Under the pieces are notes generated by a model. That model ran no database searches, was not told the DNA's origin, and saw only the letters and a program-made list of their open reading frames with translations. Made by a program: the position numbers and the translations under genes. A stretch of DNA of 64,000 nucleotides from Drosophila pseudoobscura (taxonomy: Eukaryota; Arthropoda; Insecta; Diptera; Drosophilidae): the NCBI RefSeq assembly GCF_009870125.1, contig NC_046681.1, positions 17,807,001 through 17,871,000 of the forward strand, given 5' to 3'. Positions 10,900 through 23,900 of the stretch are shown here, piece after piece. The first letter of the stretch is position 1; every line of letters begins with the position of its first letter.

Positions 10900-13019
10900 C
10901 AGCTAAGCGCCTAAACTACACAAAAACTATGTTTAGCTATTTATTTTATTTTTTAAACATTCCGGGGACGGGGTACATTGTGCGTTTGCTACGTTGATTG
11001 GGCGGCGAATGCTTTGCTTTAAAATTCTTGAAAAAATAACACATAGGAGTGCATACCTCATTCGGAGTTAATGCGAAAAAATTGAAATTGGGAAATGTCT
11101 TCGATAATATAATTATTTTTCGTTGGGGATCTACGCTTTTTATAAGGTCAGGTACAAAAGTGTTACAATTTGTCTGTCTCCGCCCCTAATTAGCAACACA
11201 TTAAATTTGAATTTGTTTCCTCCAAATTAAAGTGCTTGAATAACAACTCTGGCAAACATACATATATACGTTTTCTGCTATTATCCATGACTGGCTAATT
11301 GTATGTGTTTATATTACTAATAAAAATTGAATGCTGAATAAATTTAATATTATTTGATATTTAATAGCAGACGTTCACGTGGATATGTACAAAAGCATTC
11401 ACATTTTCTTCATAAATGTTTAATTCGGCTGGAAGGAATCTCAGGGACAATCAGGGGGCCTTGTATTTAAAATATTTATTCTAAATACAAAATGTGCAAA
11501 GCCTAAATAAGCAGCTGGAGCATTTATAGAAACAAAATAAAATCTAAAGAAATCCAAATCGCTTTCAGAAATAACTTATCTCAGTGCTAAACGACGGCTC
11601 TGTCGAATCGAATAATGCTTTCTGTTCGAGGGTTAGAAGGTCAATTCTACAGATAGCTTGTTATCAGAAGAAACATAGTATATATATACACCTAAATATG
11701 TAAGTATTGTTGAAAGATTTCAAATAGAAATGTATTTTTATAAGTCGGCATCCTGCTGTATGTGTTGATGAGCCACACTTTGGCAGAGAACCTGATAGGC
11801 GGAAGAGTAAGGCCATGAGAAATAGTTTTATTCGTTTTTAAAACAGGAATGGAAACAAATTCTCAGTATTTGGTTGATACATATATGTATGTATACTAAA
11901 CTAAACGTTCAGCAATATCCTATTTATATTCTTAATTTATTACAATTCATACATTCAGTTTGCCATTCATCGAACGAAAAGGGTAGACTGACTTAGGCGT
12001 TTTGAAGTTAGTTTAATGGGGTTTTTATATGTACGTATATGTATTTGTATTTTTTATATTTATATGGGAAGAGTTGCATTTATATGGGAATATTAGTATT
12101 CTTTATTTGAATAAATACGAATATTTATACCACTCATATTTCCATATGTATATAAAGTACATAACATTATTAACCCATCGCACAAGTGTACATACACCCA
12201 TATGTAAACCCAAACACACATACACATAGAAAAACACTTTTTTATATTTATTATACCTAATACTAGTAATGATTTATTTACATTTATATACATACACAGT
12301 TTGTTCGATTGAAATCTGGTGTCTGATCTTTTTTTCAATAAGTATGTTAGCTGATGCTGGGTAATGACTAAATGACAAAGCTAATTTGATTTCTGAGTCA
12401 ATCTTTATTTAAAATTGATATACAAATATACACCACACAATGCGCGACACTTGAATAGCACCTATGAAAATTGGAAATAAAAAGCATTTAAAGTGATGAA
12501 GCGATTAAATTATATACATAATACCAACTGTGAAATATATGGAATGGACTTCACGAACAGCATTGAATGTGGATCCGTGCCGCTAAGCATTTAGCGGTTA
12601 TTGGTTCTGGCGCAACACACACCATCTGAATCGTGTTGGAATTTGAGCACATGAAAATTGGAACATTCTTTGTCCATAGCATCAATCGGCACTTTCGGAT
12701 GAGTGGAATATTCAATATTCGGCTTGTGCTCAAATGCGAGACGGATAAACGAAGCTGATGTAAGTTCTCGATCTGCTTATACTTGCGTTGACAGCCATTT
12801 TCGCTATAAGTGTCAAATACGAAAAGGAGCACCTGTCTCGGTACCAAATGTCGTTGCTAATTATGATCTTAGTGAGTGCGGTCGTATTTTTGTCTCGTTC
12901 CGTACAAACAGTGGAATCTGAAACCTGCCAAAGCAACCGGAGCTGCTCCTTCCGTTGATCTGGGAGATGAGTTATCAGCAGGAACAAGCTGACAAATTAA
13001 TTTGTTTGGGATGGGGAGA
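10900..13019. other. Intergenic, no gene recognised
   Basis: About 2.1 kb upstream of the CG5390-like gene. Mostly AT-rich, with TATATA/TACATA runs near 11660, 11880 and 12030-12240. Overlapping frames on both strands at 12551-12987 show no family match, and I do not call them genes. Confidence 0.55.
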
Positions 13020-13755
13020 ATCCCTTCAGACGAAGAAATAAGCTGGCCCTATCACCAATGCAACCGACTGAAGCAGTAGAAAGAAGCGCACGTTCCTCTC
13101 CTCCAATGTTGCAGCGCCTCAAGAAGAGCACGCAGCCCGTAAAGAAATATCAATGCCGCATTGTGCTTTTTCCAAAAGGCCAGAGGGCTGTGCAAGCTGA
13201 TGGTGATCCCAAAGATATCCCAAAGACATCACAAATTCAATGAGGCACCTGGTGGATGAAATCTACTACCTGCAGTGAGAAGTGGGCTTGTACTGCAGGC
13301 GGTCTCTGCGGAACATGCTGTAACCAAGGGCACATATGCTAACGAGACGGAGAGGGTGGGAATGAGGTCACGGCCAAAGACCACGAATACCAACCGATGA
13401 AGGATAGATGAATATAATCCAATTAACTCTCAAACACTTTGCGAGGAGGCACAGCAACTGCTGGAGCAGACCATAAGAGAGCACCGTATTGACGTAGCCT
13501 TCATAAACGAGCAAGACAACTGCTCATCTGGGCAGTCGACTCTAGCAACAAGCAAGTGATAGAGCTGTGAAGTCCCATGCTGATGAAGCGGTAGTAACAA
13601 CCAACGCTCATATCAGGCGACTTCAACGCATGGATGTCCAAGAACCAATCCCAGGGAACACGCAATCTTGGAATGCTTTGCGACGCTCGATAACGTGGTG
13701 CTGAATACAGGCACGCAGCAGGCATTCGGCAGAGCAGGCACGGTTGAATTTGGTT
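13020..13755 (+). mobile_element. R1-clade LINE remnant (ORF1 end and endonuclease start)
   Basis: The plus strand shows QQLLEQTIREHRIDVAFINEQ-like text at about 13452-13515 and SGDFNAW at about 13613-13633. These are the N-terminal and Asp-Phe-Asn motifs of the apurinic endonuclease of R1/LOA-type non-LTR retrotransposons. Frame changes and stops separate the pieces, and sequence upstream resembles the end of ORF1. The copy stops near 13755, just before an unrelated inverted-repeat element. Confidence 0.7.
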
Positions 13756-13815
13756 GTATTAATTAATTAAATGCAATTCTGAAAAGCTGATTAATTTAAC
13801 TATAAATCAAACCTA

Positions 13816-14135
13816 AACACTTTGTAGCGCTAGCTTACTGTCTGGGAAATATTAAGCTTTCAAATTAAAATGTAATCATTTTATACGTTTTTTTTTTTCT
13901 AAAATTTGACCTTTGAAAAATCGTTGCATCTCAAGATTTTATCCATCGATTTTTACAAACGATATCTTAAACGACGCCCAATTAATGTACCTATACCAGA
14001 AAAATACAAAACCTCAAGGAATAAATTAATTTCTCCTTTTACGAGTTTTCAAAGTCAAAATTTCTTTTAAAAATACCACCAAAATGTTTCAATTTAAAAG
14101 CTTTATATTTTCTAGACAATAAGCTACAAAGTGTT
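13816..14135. mobile_element. Fold-back MITE with long terminal inverted repeats
   Basis: AACACTTTGTAGC (13816-13828) is repeated in inverse as GCTACAAAGTGTT (14123-14135). Going inwards, both arms continue as TTA(C/T)TGTCT, GAAAATAT, AAGCTTT and AAATT. A weaker match, including TTTGACCTTTGAAAA against TTTGACTTTGAAAA, extends it to about 110 bp per arm. No coding capacity. The superfamily is not identified; CACTTTG ends and no obvious target duplication leave it open. Confidence 0.7.
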
Positions 14136-14168
14136 CGGGTAAAATCTATAGCTGTATTTATTCTGGAG

Positions 14169-14947
14169 TTATTTAAAGTTGTAAAGGGCGAGCCCGACCG
14201 TGTTCCACCGTCTCCTACTCTTCCTCATCTCTACCGCTATGGCAAAAGCCTTTAAATGGGGAGCCCAGCCTTCATGTATGGGACCATTTGGTGTATTTGG
14301 CCACGTTTCCAGAAGGTCCGCAACATTGCTTAGCTGCCTTTCCCAAGTGTAAGTTTGGAGAGGTGCTTTGTCACCCACCCCAGTTTCGGGATGGGACTCA
14401 CTCGGGTTCGTACCAGCGTCTTCCACCGTGCACGTATTTTCAGCTGTTGAGCTGGTTGGGCCAGGCTTTCGGGCCGCTTCCTTTTCGTGCTTGAGTCTGC
14501 TCACTATAATCGTTTTGTGAGCGCCAGTCTCATTTTTCTTTTGTGTTTTCATATATTTGTCATCTCACGAAACGCATAGAAGGAGAAAGGTCAGCCAGGG
14601 TACAGATCCACGTTACCTTGGTAAGGCATCGTGAGAACAGGGTGCTGCCAAGTCCCTGAGCTCCAATCGCGACTAGGCTAGTTTCTAAACCGGGACCCCA
14701 GGCAGGCTAAATAACACGGGTCGAATAATACACTTAGTCCAGCCTGGTATGAGGGGTTGAGTTTGGGGTTTGGGGGTTGGGATTTGGATATGTCGTGTGT
14801 AGGAGTGTGTGACTTATACGAGGCGGAACCATAAGCGCATTGTAATTTTTCGCGAAGACTCTCTGGCTGTCCGGTCCTGCTTATTTTCGGTACTTTCCCT
14901 AGGGATGTCCTCTTATTCGTAGCTGACCCACCTATTGAGGTTGACAT
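14169..14947 (-). mobile_element. LINE ORF1-like remnant (LOA/R1 type suspected)
   Basis: Two minus-strand frames lie in succession. The one starting at 14947 reads MSTSIGGSATNKRTSLGKV, which resembles the start of ORF1 in LOA-clade elements (Bilbo, Trim) described from obscura-group flies. A Ser/Thr/Pro-rich frame follows (14552-14169). Opposite in orientation to the LINE piece at 13020-13755. Frames are interrupted. The family call is from memory and is tentative. Confidence 0.45.
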
Positions 14948-15009
14948 CTCGCTATCCGCAACCTGCTAGGCCCCTTTTGAGCAAAAAAGCTATTCCGGCC
15001 GGATAAGAT

Positions 15010-15930
15010 TGCTTCATTCAAATCAAGATAAAACTCAGCTCAACTTGTTAACAAAGTTGTTGAACATTTTCCTCTTACTAAAGAAAAAATAGTCGAAACC
15101 AAACTTCACGCAATAACTGAAGAGCAAGTCCGAGTGGTATCTAAATTACACCACGAAAAACTAATACACGTATCAAATCATAGGAAAGCAAAAGCATACA
15201 GGTGGTACTTAAAGGTATATATAACCGAACGTAACTTCTGCTGAAATCCCAGATGCAATATGGGCCACAACTTATGGTCGAGCTCGAGCCAGACGTCCGA
15301 ACATTGATGGAAAATGAAGTCCACCCAATCTACAAACTGCAGCTCCTGTTTCACCAGAAGTAACTCATAAAATTAATAGTCAAGTGCAATGCACGAATTT
15401 CCAGGAAAATGGGTACACCAAGACTTACTGTACTCTAGGATCAGTCTGCGAAGCCTGTGTAGACTGCCACGACTCAGATCCTTGCACCAACACACACACC
15501 ACCAAGTACTAAGTCGCTTTCGGATCTATCGAATGATTACTCGCCTGCTCTACCAAGGCTTCTTCAATGCCCGAAGTTCGCAACTAGCTTAAATAAAATA
15601 ACTAACCCCGCAGATAAACGTTGAAGAAGACATCGACTGCTCTGCTGATGCAGTGGGAGCTGTACTCGCTACAACAGCAAAAATCTAAACACTCAACACA
15701 ACTCCTTTTAAACCAACCAAATCTTTAAACAGAAAAGAAGAAGACGCCCAACGCCGCTACATAGAGAAAATTTTACCATACAGCTCAAGGCATCCACTGT
15801 GGAGGGCCCATCACAAACCAAGCTCTCCAATAGAGAGTCCTGGTTTAATGGACGCTAGACGGGCTTATGCACAAAAGGACAAAGCTGCTGCCACAAAACA
15901 CCCATAACCTGCTCTGCTCTACAAAGGAGA
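15010..15930 (+). mobile_element. Jockey-clade LINE remnant
   Basis: The plus strand at about 15390-15510 reads as a decayed cysteine-knuckle block (CTNFQENGYTKTYC, then CEACVDCHDSDPC), like the end of jockey ORF1. Downstream, KEEDAQRRYIEKI and HPLWRAHHKPSSPIE (about 15735-15840) resemble the link between endonuclease and reverse transcriptase in jockey ORF2. Many frame changes and stops. Truncated at the 3' side, where a different repeat begins. Confidence 0.55.
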
Positions 15931-15959
15931 CTTTTCCGTAAGAGGTAACGCAAGCACGC

Positions 15960-16330
15960 ATATGATCATATAATCGAAGCTGATATTTTTTTTGCTAAGT
16001 TATCTCTTGATTTATTTTCTGGTGCTCCTTCTGGATTTCTGGCCTTTCTCGAGTAATCACCTGATTCCATTTGCCTTGGGCGCTACAGTTGGAACTCTCC
16101 TTGCCGACCTGAACGGAAATATCTCGGGACCCCCGCAAGCTTCTGGTTTTCTTTGGTCTTATACGATTTGTAAGTTCAATATTGAAAATTTGTCTAGGCG
16201 CGAGGTTTTATATTTTTGCCATGTTCTTTATGGTTGCATATGAAAACTATCAGCTAAATAACACTTAAAAGTGCGCCAACACATTTTCGGAACGGCAAAA
16301 CCTTGCGAACCCTATTTGTGCCTTACGTAC
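15960..16330 (-). repeat. Unclassified dispersed repeat, truncated copy 4
   Basis: Aligns with 20040-20480: TTTGCTAAGTTATCTCT, CTGGTGCTC, TTGTCTAGGCGCG, then GGAACGGCAAAACCTTGCGAAC near 16303. It lacks the GGGGGATCGGTGGGATTTTT end seen at 19920-19940, so its left side is missing, apparently replaced by the jockey-like remnant. Confidence 0.5.
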
Positions 16331-16847
16331 AAATGAGAATGAAATGGGTTATAGATCCATTGTTTGGATTATCTAAAAAAAAAACCAAGCTTTTCTGAGA
16401 ACCTTACCGATCGTTCATATGGCATACGCACGATTACGACTACCAATTTGCAGTTATAATAACTCTTCCTTGTGACATTTTATCACCAATCCAAGCTGAT
16501 GCTGACCTGATCCAATTATGATTATGGAATTAGCAAAGATAGAAACCTTATTCAATCTTTCATATCTTCACATACCTCGGCAATAATTTTGTTTCACAGC
16601 AACATAATTCGTATAAAAGTCGTTACCCCAATGCATGAACAATTATAATTTTGTATGAAACTTACACGATTTAGTTTCATTTAATCATTTATATCTATTT
16701 AAACCATTTGCAATCGCAGTTAATCGATAAAAAAAAAGGAAAAAGAAACAGTACATATTTCTGTTATTACTTATGTAACTCAATTACAATCTTTATTTGT
16801 TGAATTCAAACACATACATGTTCAAAATCTGCCGTTTGGCATTTGAA
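16331..16847. other. Intergenic 3' of RpS27A
   Basis: No gene seen. AT-rich, with A-runs at 16376 and 16730. Confidence 0.6.
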
Positions 16848-17459
<612 letters not shown>

Positions 17460-17637
17460 TTAGTCCAGTCACCAAACTGAAAAAGAAAAAAATTTAAAGG
17501 GGAAAATTAATATAAACCTTTAAAACAAAAAAAAAAAACTATTATAAGTAAAATAATTAAACGATCTTTTGTTGTCTATATATGGGTTTATTAACGTGAA
17601 AATTTCAATTGAAATTAAAAAATTATTTCTTGAACCA

Positions 17638-18417
17638 CTAAACCAGAAGTACTGCATTAATAACACCATCATTTTCCGGGTTGTTTGTAACTTGTGCATA
17701 TTTTCCCCACACAACTTTTCCAGTTTGTGTCACCAATCCCAGCTCAGAGATATTAACTTCTAGAACTGTGCCTTTTGTGATAACACCTAACGATGTAAAC
17801 ATTGGCGAACTGGGATTTTTCTTTACACCAATAATAGGTAAATGGAAGGTAGCTTTCAATTCTGGATGGGTTACATGAGCTTTTTTCATTCGTAGTCCCA
17901 TTGGTCGAATAAAACGTTCAAATTTAGGTGGTTTTCGAGTAAAATTCTCTCCCACAAATGTGACTTTTGTAACCATTCGCTTCCATGCTTTGCGCTTAGT
18001 TTTTCCAGTCTTTAGAACCTTGAAAACTTCAGCATCCGACTGGGCGCGAACTTTTGGTATGGGCACGTCCCACTTTCCAGCTTTTTCCTTGCGTTTCTGC
18101 TTGATCATATTGGAAAGCACTTTAGCACTTGACTGGACTCCCCTGTCAAGCAAGTAATGAGGTAAAGCTCCATCCTCAACCTTTTCATCTTGTTTTTTCA
18201 GTTTTTTCTCCTCATGTGATTGAATATTCTTCTTAATTTGGATCTTTTCATTTCGTCGCTCCTTATTGAACAACTTTGCTTTAATTCCTCGTAACTTGCG
18301 TGCTTTACGGGCCCTCTCTTTTGGTAGTCGAGCTTCCTTTTTACGTTTACGTTCTTCGTAATCAAGACGCCTTCCGTACAGCTTTCTGTGGCGTTCCATA
18401 TACTCATTTTGAGGCAT
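17638..18417 (-). CDS. Ip259: Ribosome biogenesis factor NSA2 (Ip259)
   Basis: A single coding exon of 259 aa that matches human NSA2 (260 aa) along its length, from [10 protein letters not shown] to [18 protein letters not shown]2 acts in the nucleolus in pre-60S assembly and 27S pre-rRNA processing. The N-terminal half is very basic (nuclear targeting); the C-terminal part is an eS8-like beta-barrel. I start at 18417 because homology begins there. The 16 codons upstream cover a TTTCAG acceptor (about 18445), and a likely non-coding exon ends in TTCAAG/gtaagt near 18556. Only 181 bp separate its stop from the RpS27A start. The D. melanogaster name (intronic protein 259) fits the position inferred here, within the RpS27A leader intron. 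Confidence 0.95.
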   Translation of the reverse strand: MPQNEYMERHRKLYGRRLDYEERKRKKEARLPKERARKARKLRGIKAKLFNKERRNEKIQIKKNIQSHEEKKLKKQDEKVEDGALPHYLLDRGVQSSAKVLSNMIKQKRKEKAGKWDVPIPKVRAQSDAEVFKVLKTGKTKRKAWKRMVTKVTFVGENFTRKPPKFERFIRPMGLRMKKAHVTHPELKATFHLPIIGVKKNPSSPMFTSLGVITKGTVLEVNISELGLVTQTGKVVWGKYAQVTNNPENDGVINAVLLV

Positions 18418-18770
18418 TGTGAAGTTTACAATCCGAAGCGCTGAAATATAAGTTAGAAGATACATTTTGATACCATTTTAGGGAGAAATTCGCATACACT
18501 CTGAAGGTGTTCAGACTATAATAATCCAAACAACTTATAGAAATGTAAACTTACCTTGAATACAATTTTCGTGATATTTTAAACTGCTTGCAAATAAGAT
18601 GTGGTCTTTATGTTACTGAACATATGAGTAACACATTCCACATGTATCGCCTAATACATATATCCAATAAATTATACTTCCGATCGTATTTATCTCTTAA
18701 AATTATCTTAGCCAGGCAACCGAATAAATTTATTTATCCCAAAAATTCGAAACTTATGGAGACGACTTAC

Positions 18771-18805
18771 CCTATAGCGACGACAGATTTAAAAGAAAGA
18801 AAGAA
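18771..18805 (-). promoter_or_regulatory. 5' TOP start and leader exon, probably of RpS27A
   Basis: On the minus strand a pyrimidine run TTCTTTCTTTCTTTT (18805-18791) is followed by AAATCTGTCGTCGC and a donor AGG/gtaagtcg at 18771/18770. This is the usual layout of a ribosomal protein gene start (TOP motif, short leader exon, intron). The best acceptor for RpS27A lies 1.3 kb downstream at about 17480; Ip259 could use the same promoter by alternative splicing. Confidence 0.65.
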
Positions 18806-18809
18806 CCAA

Positions 18810-19884
18810 GCCGCAAGCGTGACCGGAAGTATGATGTTTTACAGGGTTGCAATTTAATATACAGCAATTAGGAAAACTTGATCATATTGGAACGGCGAAA
18901 ATGAAACAATAATAGTTTTCATAGCTCTGTCACACAGTAGGGCACATCTTTGGGGAACGACTGGAATATTTGTATGATATAATACACCTGATATGACAGC
19001 TGTTATATATAAATATAACAATTCGTTTTTCTGATTTAAGAAACTAGAGAATGGTGCAATTAAAACTAAATTTTTGTATACATGCTTTTTAATAATTTAT
19101 CCAGTCTACTCTAACTCACTTAAAACAACACTTAACAGTGCCGTTTCAGATGGCAAAAATTTTTCGTAAATTTTTTACTGCCTAAAGTTGTTTAAAGTTT
19201 TCCCATCATTTGAATTGCGAAATTTCAACATTTTTGTGATAAGACTGCTGCACTATATATAGATAAATAATCGTTATATACTATGGCAATCATAACAGTA
19301 TAACTGACACCCTTTACAGACCCATTCATGTGTAGTCTATGCGTTTCTAGATAATGCTTCTGACTATGAAGATGCATGCGATGTAGATATTAATAATAAT
19401 CAAGTATATATATGTAATATTATTAAGTTATTTAATCATAGTGATTTTCCCCATAGAGTGAAGGTTGGTTGGTCGATCTGAAAACATATTAAATGAAATA
19501 TAAGAGGCAAAACCGAAAATCTTATTTTGAAGCGCTGCCTGTTGCGTGAACACATTTTACATAACATGTCGATACTCATGTACAAAAATTTTTGTTAACT
19601 CTGACATTTTATTTAAAATCCTCTGTGATTGAAAGCGAACCATGAGCAATCGCGGTCCATCGAGTGTTTTTATGTTTTTGTTTTTTTTTTTCAATTTTAG
19701 AAGCATAGTCCTGTAGATCGAACATTTACCTTAGATATATTGTATAAGTTAAATCTTAAATCATAAATTTACATATGTATATATTTACTGAGTACGTATG
19801 TACAAACTTGCTTTAAGTAAATGTTCTCGATATTGCCATTGCAATACATTGTGTGGAAACAACTACATTAATGAGAACGCGGGA
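18810..19884. other. Intergenic, no gene recognised
   Basis: AT-rich, no convincing frame and no clear repeat match apart from short TATATA runs (19000, 19400). Confidence 0.6.
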
Positions 19885-20500
19885 ATTTTGGTTTATAGGC
19901 TCTGCACTTTCAGCATGTCCCGGGGGATCGGTGGGATTTTTTGACAGGTGTGAAACACATTGCCACCATTTACCATCTATCATCCGTCAAAAAGCAGCTG
20001 ACGAAAAATAACAATGTTATGGTCTGAATTGGTAAATTTCCACAATTTAAAATAAGTATATTGGCAATTTGCTGAGTTATCTCTCACGTTGTTTACTGGT
20101 GCTCATTCTGTAATGTCTGCTGCTCCTTTTGGACTTTCCATACAATCTCCAAAAGATTTGTCAGTTTAATCCCATTTGGTGCGGCGCCATGTTTGCAGAA
20201 AGAATACTAGAGATGCAGCGGTATCTGTCCTGGAGGACATTAACGGAATTATTTCGGAACCTTCCAATTTTTGGTATCTCCTTCTTGTATTGTGTATGTT
20301 GGTTTTTAATCGTCTTATTTTTGTCTTCAACGATTTGAATATGTCTAGGCGCGTAAAATTTTTTTTTGATATTGATTGTTTTTTAGGGTTGTATGTGTAA
20401 ACTACTGCTAAATATCAAGAAGAAGAAACATGCGAATAACTAAGAAATTTGCGGAACGTAAAAACCTTACGAACAATCCCCTGAAAGCGATTTAGAATTA
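19885..20500 (-). repeat. Unclassified dispersed repeat, copy 3 (longest)
   Basis: On the minus strand it ends with ACCTGTCAAAAAATCCCACCG, then ATCCCCCGGGACATGC and TGCAGAGCC, matching the ends of copies 1 and 2. Its inner half (20040-20480) matches the partial copy at 15960-16330. It is the copy that links the two halves of the family. No coding capacity seen. Confidence 0.55.
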
Positions 20501-20971
20501 TTTAGCATTATCCATCTAATCAGATTTGACTCTTTTTTAGTTTAACGGCTTGACCGAAACGCTGTTGATAAATTTGTAAATCGCAACCATGTGCTTGTTT
20601 TATTCTAAATAGTTTGAGAATAGGCATGTATGAAATAAAATTAAAAGTAGAAATACATATGCACTAAATGATCCACAAAATTTTAATTAAAATCACCTAC
20701 AGGAATACCCAATATATCAAATAATCAAAGAAACACTTAAAAGAATACCGGTATTAATTATCGAACTGAGTAAAAATAAATAGAGCTGCAAATGCATAAA
20801 AATATTCAGGTTGCATTGTCATTGCGTTTTGTACTTGATTTCTTGCCTCGAACTTCACACCCCCGGTTTTTTCGTAAGTAGTTCGTTTGATATTTAATGC
20901 ACATGATTGACATAACGTGTATATATGTATGTATTGTAAGGAATGAGTAATTAATTTTCTTTTACTTTTAT
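20501..20971. other. Upstream region of the prolyl endopeptidase gene
   Basis: No gene, no clear core promoter word; a TACATATG/TATGTATG run at about 20925. Confidence 0.5.
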
Positions 20972-23900
20972 ATGAACATATATAACAAAGGATTACGAGA
21001 CATGTCCAAAACTACTGACCTGAAGGCTTCGGCTGTATCAAAAAAGGGAATAGATCCTAATCTATATCCAACTGCTCGGAGGGATGAAACTGTTGAAGAT
21101 AACTTCCATGGCAGTAAGATAAAAGATGTATACCGATGGCTTGAGGATCCGGATTCAACAGAAACGCAACAGTTTGTCAAGTCTCAAAATGATATAAGTC
21201 GGCCGTTCCTCGAAAATTGCAACGAGTGGAAAAAAATTAACTCAAAACTCACTAAACTATGGAACTATGCCAAATATGGCTGCCCCATGCGATATGGAAG
21301 TTATTATTATTATTTTATGAACACCGGTCTGCAAAATCAGAGCGTTATGTATCAACAAACATCTTTGAACGGAGATAGCAAAGAATTCCTCGATCCTAAC
21401 AAATTATCTGATGATGGTACAATTGCCTTGGCTCAAAAGTCATTTTCAGATGACGGCAGCTATATGGCATATGGATTAAGTGAAAGTGGGTCCGATTGGA
21501 TTAAGATTCTTATACGAAATACCGAGACTGGTAAAGACCTGAATGAAATACTTAACAAGGTTAAGTTTTCCGAAATATCATGGACCAAAGATAATAAGGG
21601 ATTTTTTTATTGTGTAAGTAATAGTCTTTACGTGCTTTACATTGTTACGTGGTATATGGAATTTACATTGCAAGAAACATTAAGGGAAGGTTCCCGTTTT
21701 AAGGCCCGAAAAATTTCCACACTCTTTGTCGTTAAGCTTAATTAAATTCTACGAGACCCACACACATACATTTGCAAAAGCAACTTTCTGCCAACTTTGA
21801 TCAACGACGTGTCTCACGTGAACGAATGCATAAAGAGACCGAGACCATAATCTCATTGGTTGAGCAAAGAGCGCATTAAGTGTGGTAGAAGTAGAAGTGT
21901 TTTTTGGATTCCGTTTTGAGTGGGGTCAGGGGTCAGCAGGTTTGAACAACCTTCCGTAGGTTTTAATCATTCGCTTTCTAAAATAATTGTATTTCTGAAA
22001 ACACTTGTTTGCTTTAAAAACAACTCATTTAAAATAATTTGTGATTTTTATTGTGTTATTAATAAACAAATAATTTTATTATAGAGATATTCTGAGCAAG
22101 ATGGAAAAACTGATGGCTCTGAGACAAAACAAAATGAAAATCAAAAACTGTACTATCATCGACTGGGAGAAAGTCAGGATAAAGATACTCTTGTTGTCGA
22201 ATTTCCAGATGAACCTTCATGGCGCATGTAAGCATAATTTCTTTCATATTCTTATTCTTTCATATGGTAATTTGTTTTACTACATTTTTATATTGGCACT
22301 AAAAGTAATTTTGATCAAAACAACCAGAAAATTACTATACTATAGTACTATAAAATTACACAGCTGTTGCATGACACACACAAAAGGTTTTTTTGGTTCG
22401 GGGGCTTACAGCACCATGGAAAAAGCTTGAGTAGTATTTTGTTTTCTCGTATCATCAAAATTACGAATGCCACAGATGTCCGTCCTTTGTGTGGGCGGAA
22501 GGAGGAGGTGCGAAGTTTTACAATACACTTGTAAAAGTATGATATCGGAAAAAGTGGGTCTGATGATAGGGTTTTTTTTTGCTTTTAACTAGCTATCTGC
22601 AAGTTTTGCAATCAATTCTTATATTTATACATAAGTATGCAGATAATTAACCCTGCAATTTTCTTTTGTTTTAGTCAATCTGTAGTATCTGATTGTGGAC
22701 TATATTTAATACTGGCTATCGTTAAGGATTGTCGAGACAACATTGTGTACTACGCAGACCTTGAACCTGGTAAAGAAATTAATTCAAAACTGAATATTAA
22801 AAAAATTGTGGAAAAATTTGAAGCAGACTATGATGTAAGTGAAATTTTGTTATTCTTAAGCATATTAAGTTACTAGATTACGTCTATACATCCCAATCAC
22901 TTATCACAGAGGTTGCTGCTTGGCATGAGCAATGGAGCAACTTAGCATTATGTGGAAAAGGGATCTTTAGCAATCACAAAACAGGCTTTCCTTTTCGGTA
23001 TGGATGTAAAAAGGGTTTAATTTTTTCGTAAGACATATGATAACACTATCCAGTCATAAATCATCCATGGAATATTTGAACACATTCTATTTTGGTTTCG
23101 CCAGTACATTGTTTACAGTTCGATGATTATTTGATCAATGTGAATCCAAAGAAACTAACTAATTAACACCTACAGATCTTCTAGTGAGTCTTCTCCAGCT
23201 CAGTCGTCCACGTAAATATCCTTAGCTAATGATTTTTAAGCAAAAGGGTATGTGTTATGTATGTATTTGTAGGTATGTGGTATGTAGGTATGTGTGAAAT
23301 AATGCGGCTCACTCGGGATTTATTGTAGGTCTTGACCTAGAAAATGAGAGAGTGCTTCAAGTACTATGAAGTGCTTTAAAGTATGACATTCCTGAACAGA
23401 TTTGAAAGGCAACACAACACTAAGACGACCCGAGGGCAAATGAGTTATGTTTTTTATGAATGACCCATATGACAAAAGAAACTACAAACAAAAAGTTTCA
23501 GACAACTTAGGTATGAAAAATATGGTTTTGTCTTTTTTTTTTGTTAATGGAACACACTTTTAGGGAGCACACTTATTCCAGTGATTTTCCAATTTTTTGT
23601 TATATGCTCCTTCGCGGCATCGATTATCTCCTTGCGCGAGCTCAATTGTTTATTAATGAGCCATCTCTTGACGTTTGGGAATAGATAAATGTCCGAGGGT
23701 TAGGATGCCTTTAAAAAATAATGCTGTATGAGAGAACGAAAATCGTTTTTTTCCATACGATACGATAAATAGTTCAACAAAAATCAGCTGTCAAAAGAAA
23801 ACTATGGGTTTGAAATTTGACAGAATCTTATAGAGAAAAAACACAAATATTTATTTAATTATATTATATATATTATTACCTATGTACATACATATGTAAA

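Noticed and set aside
12551-12987. Overlapping frames on both strands near 12.7 kb
   Set aside because: Cysteine-containing but no family match, and open on both strands, so chance or repeat sequence is more likely.
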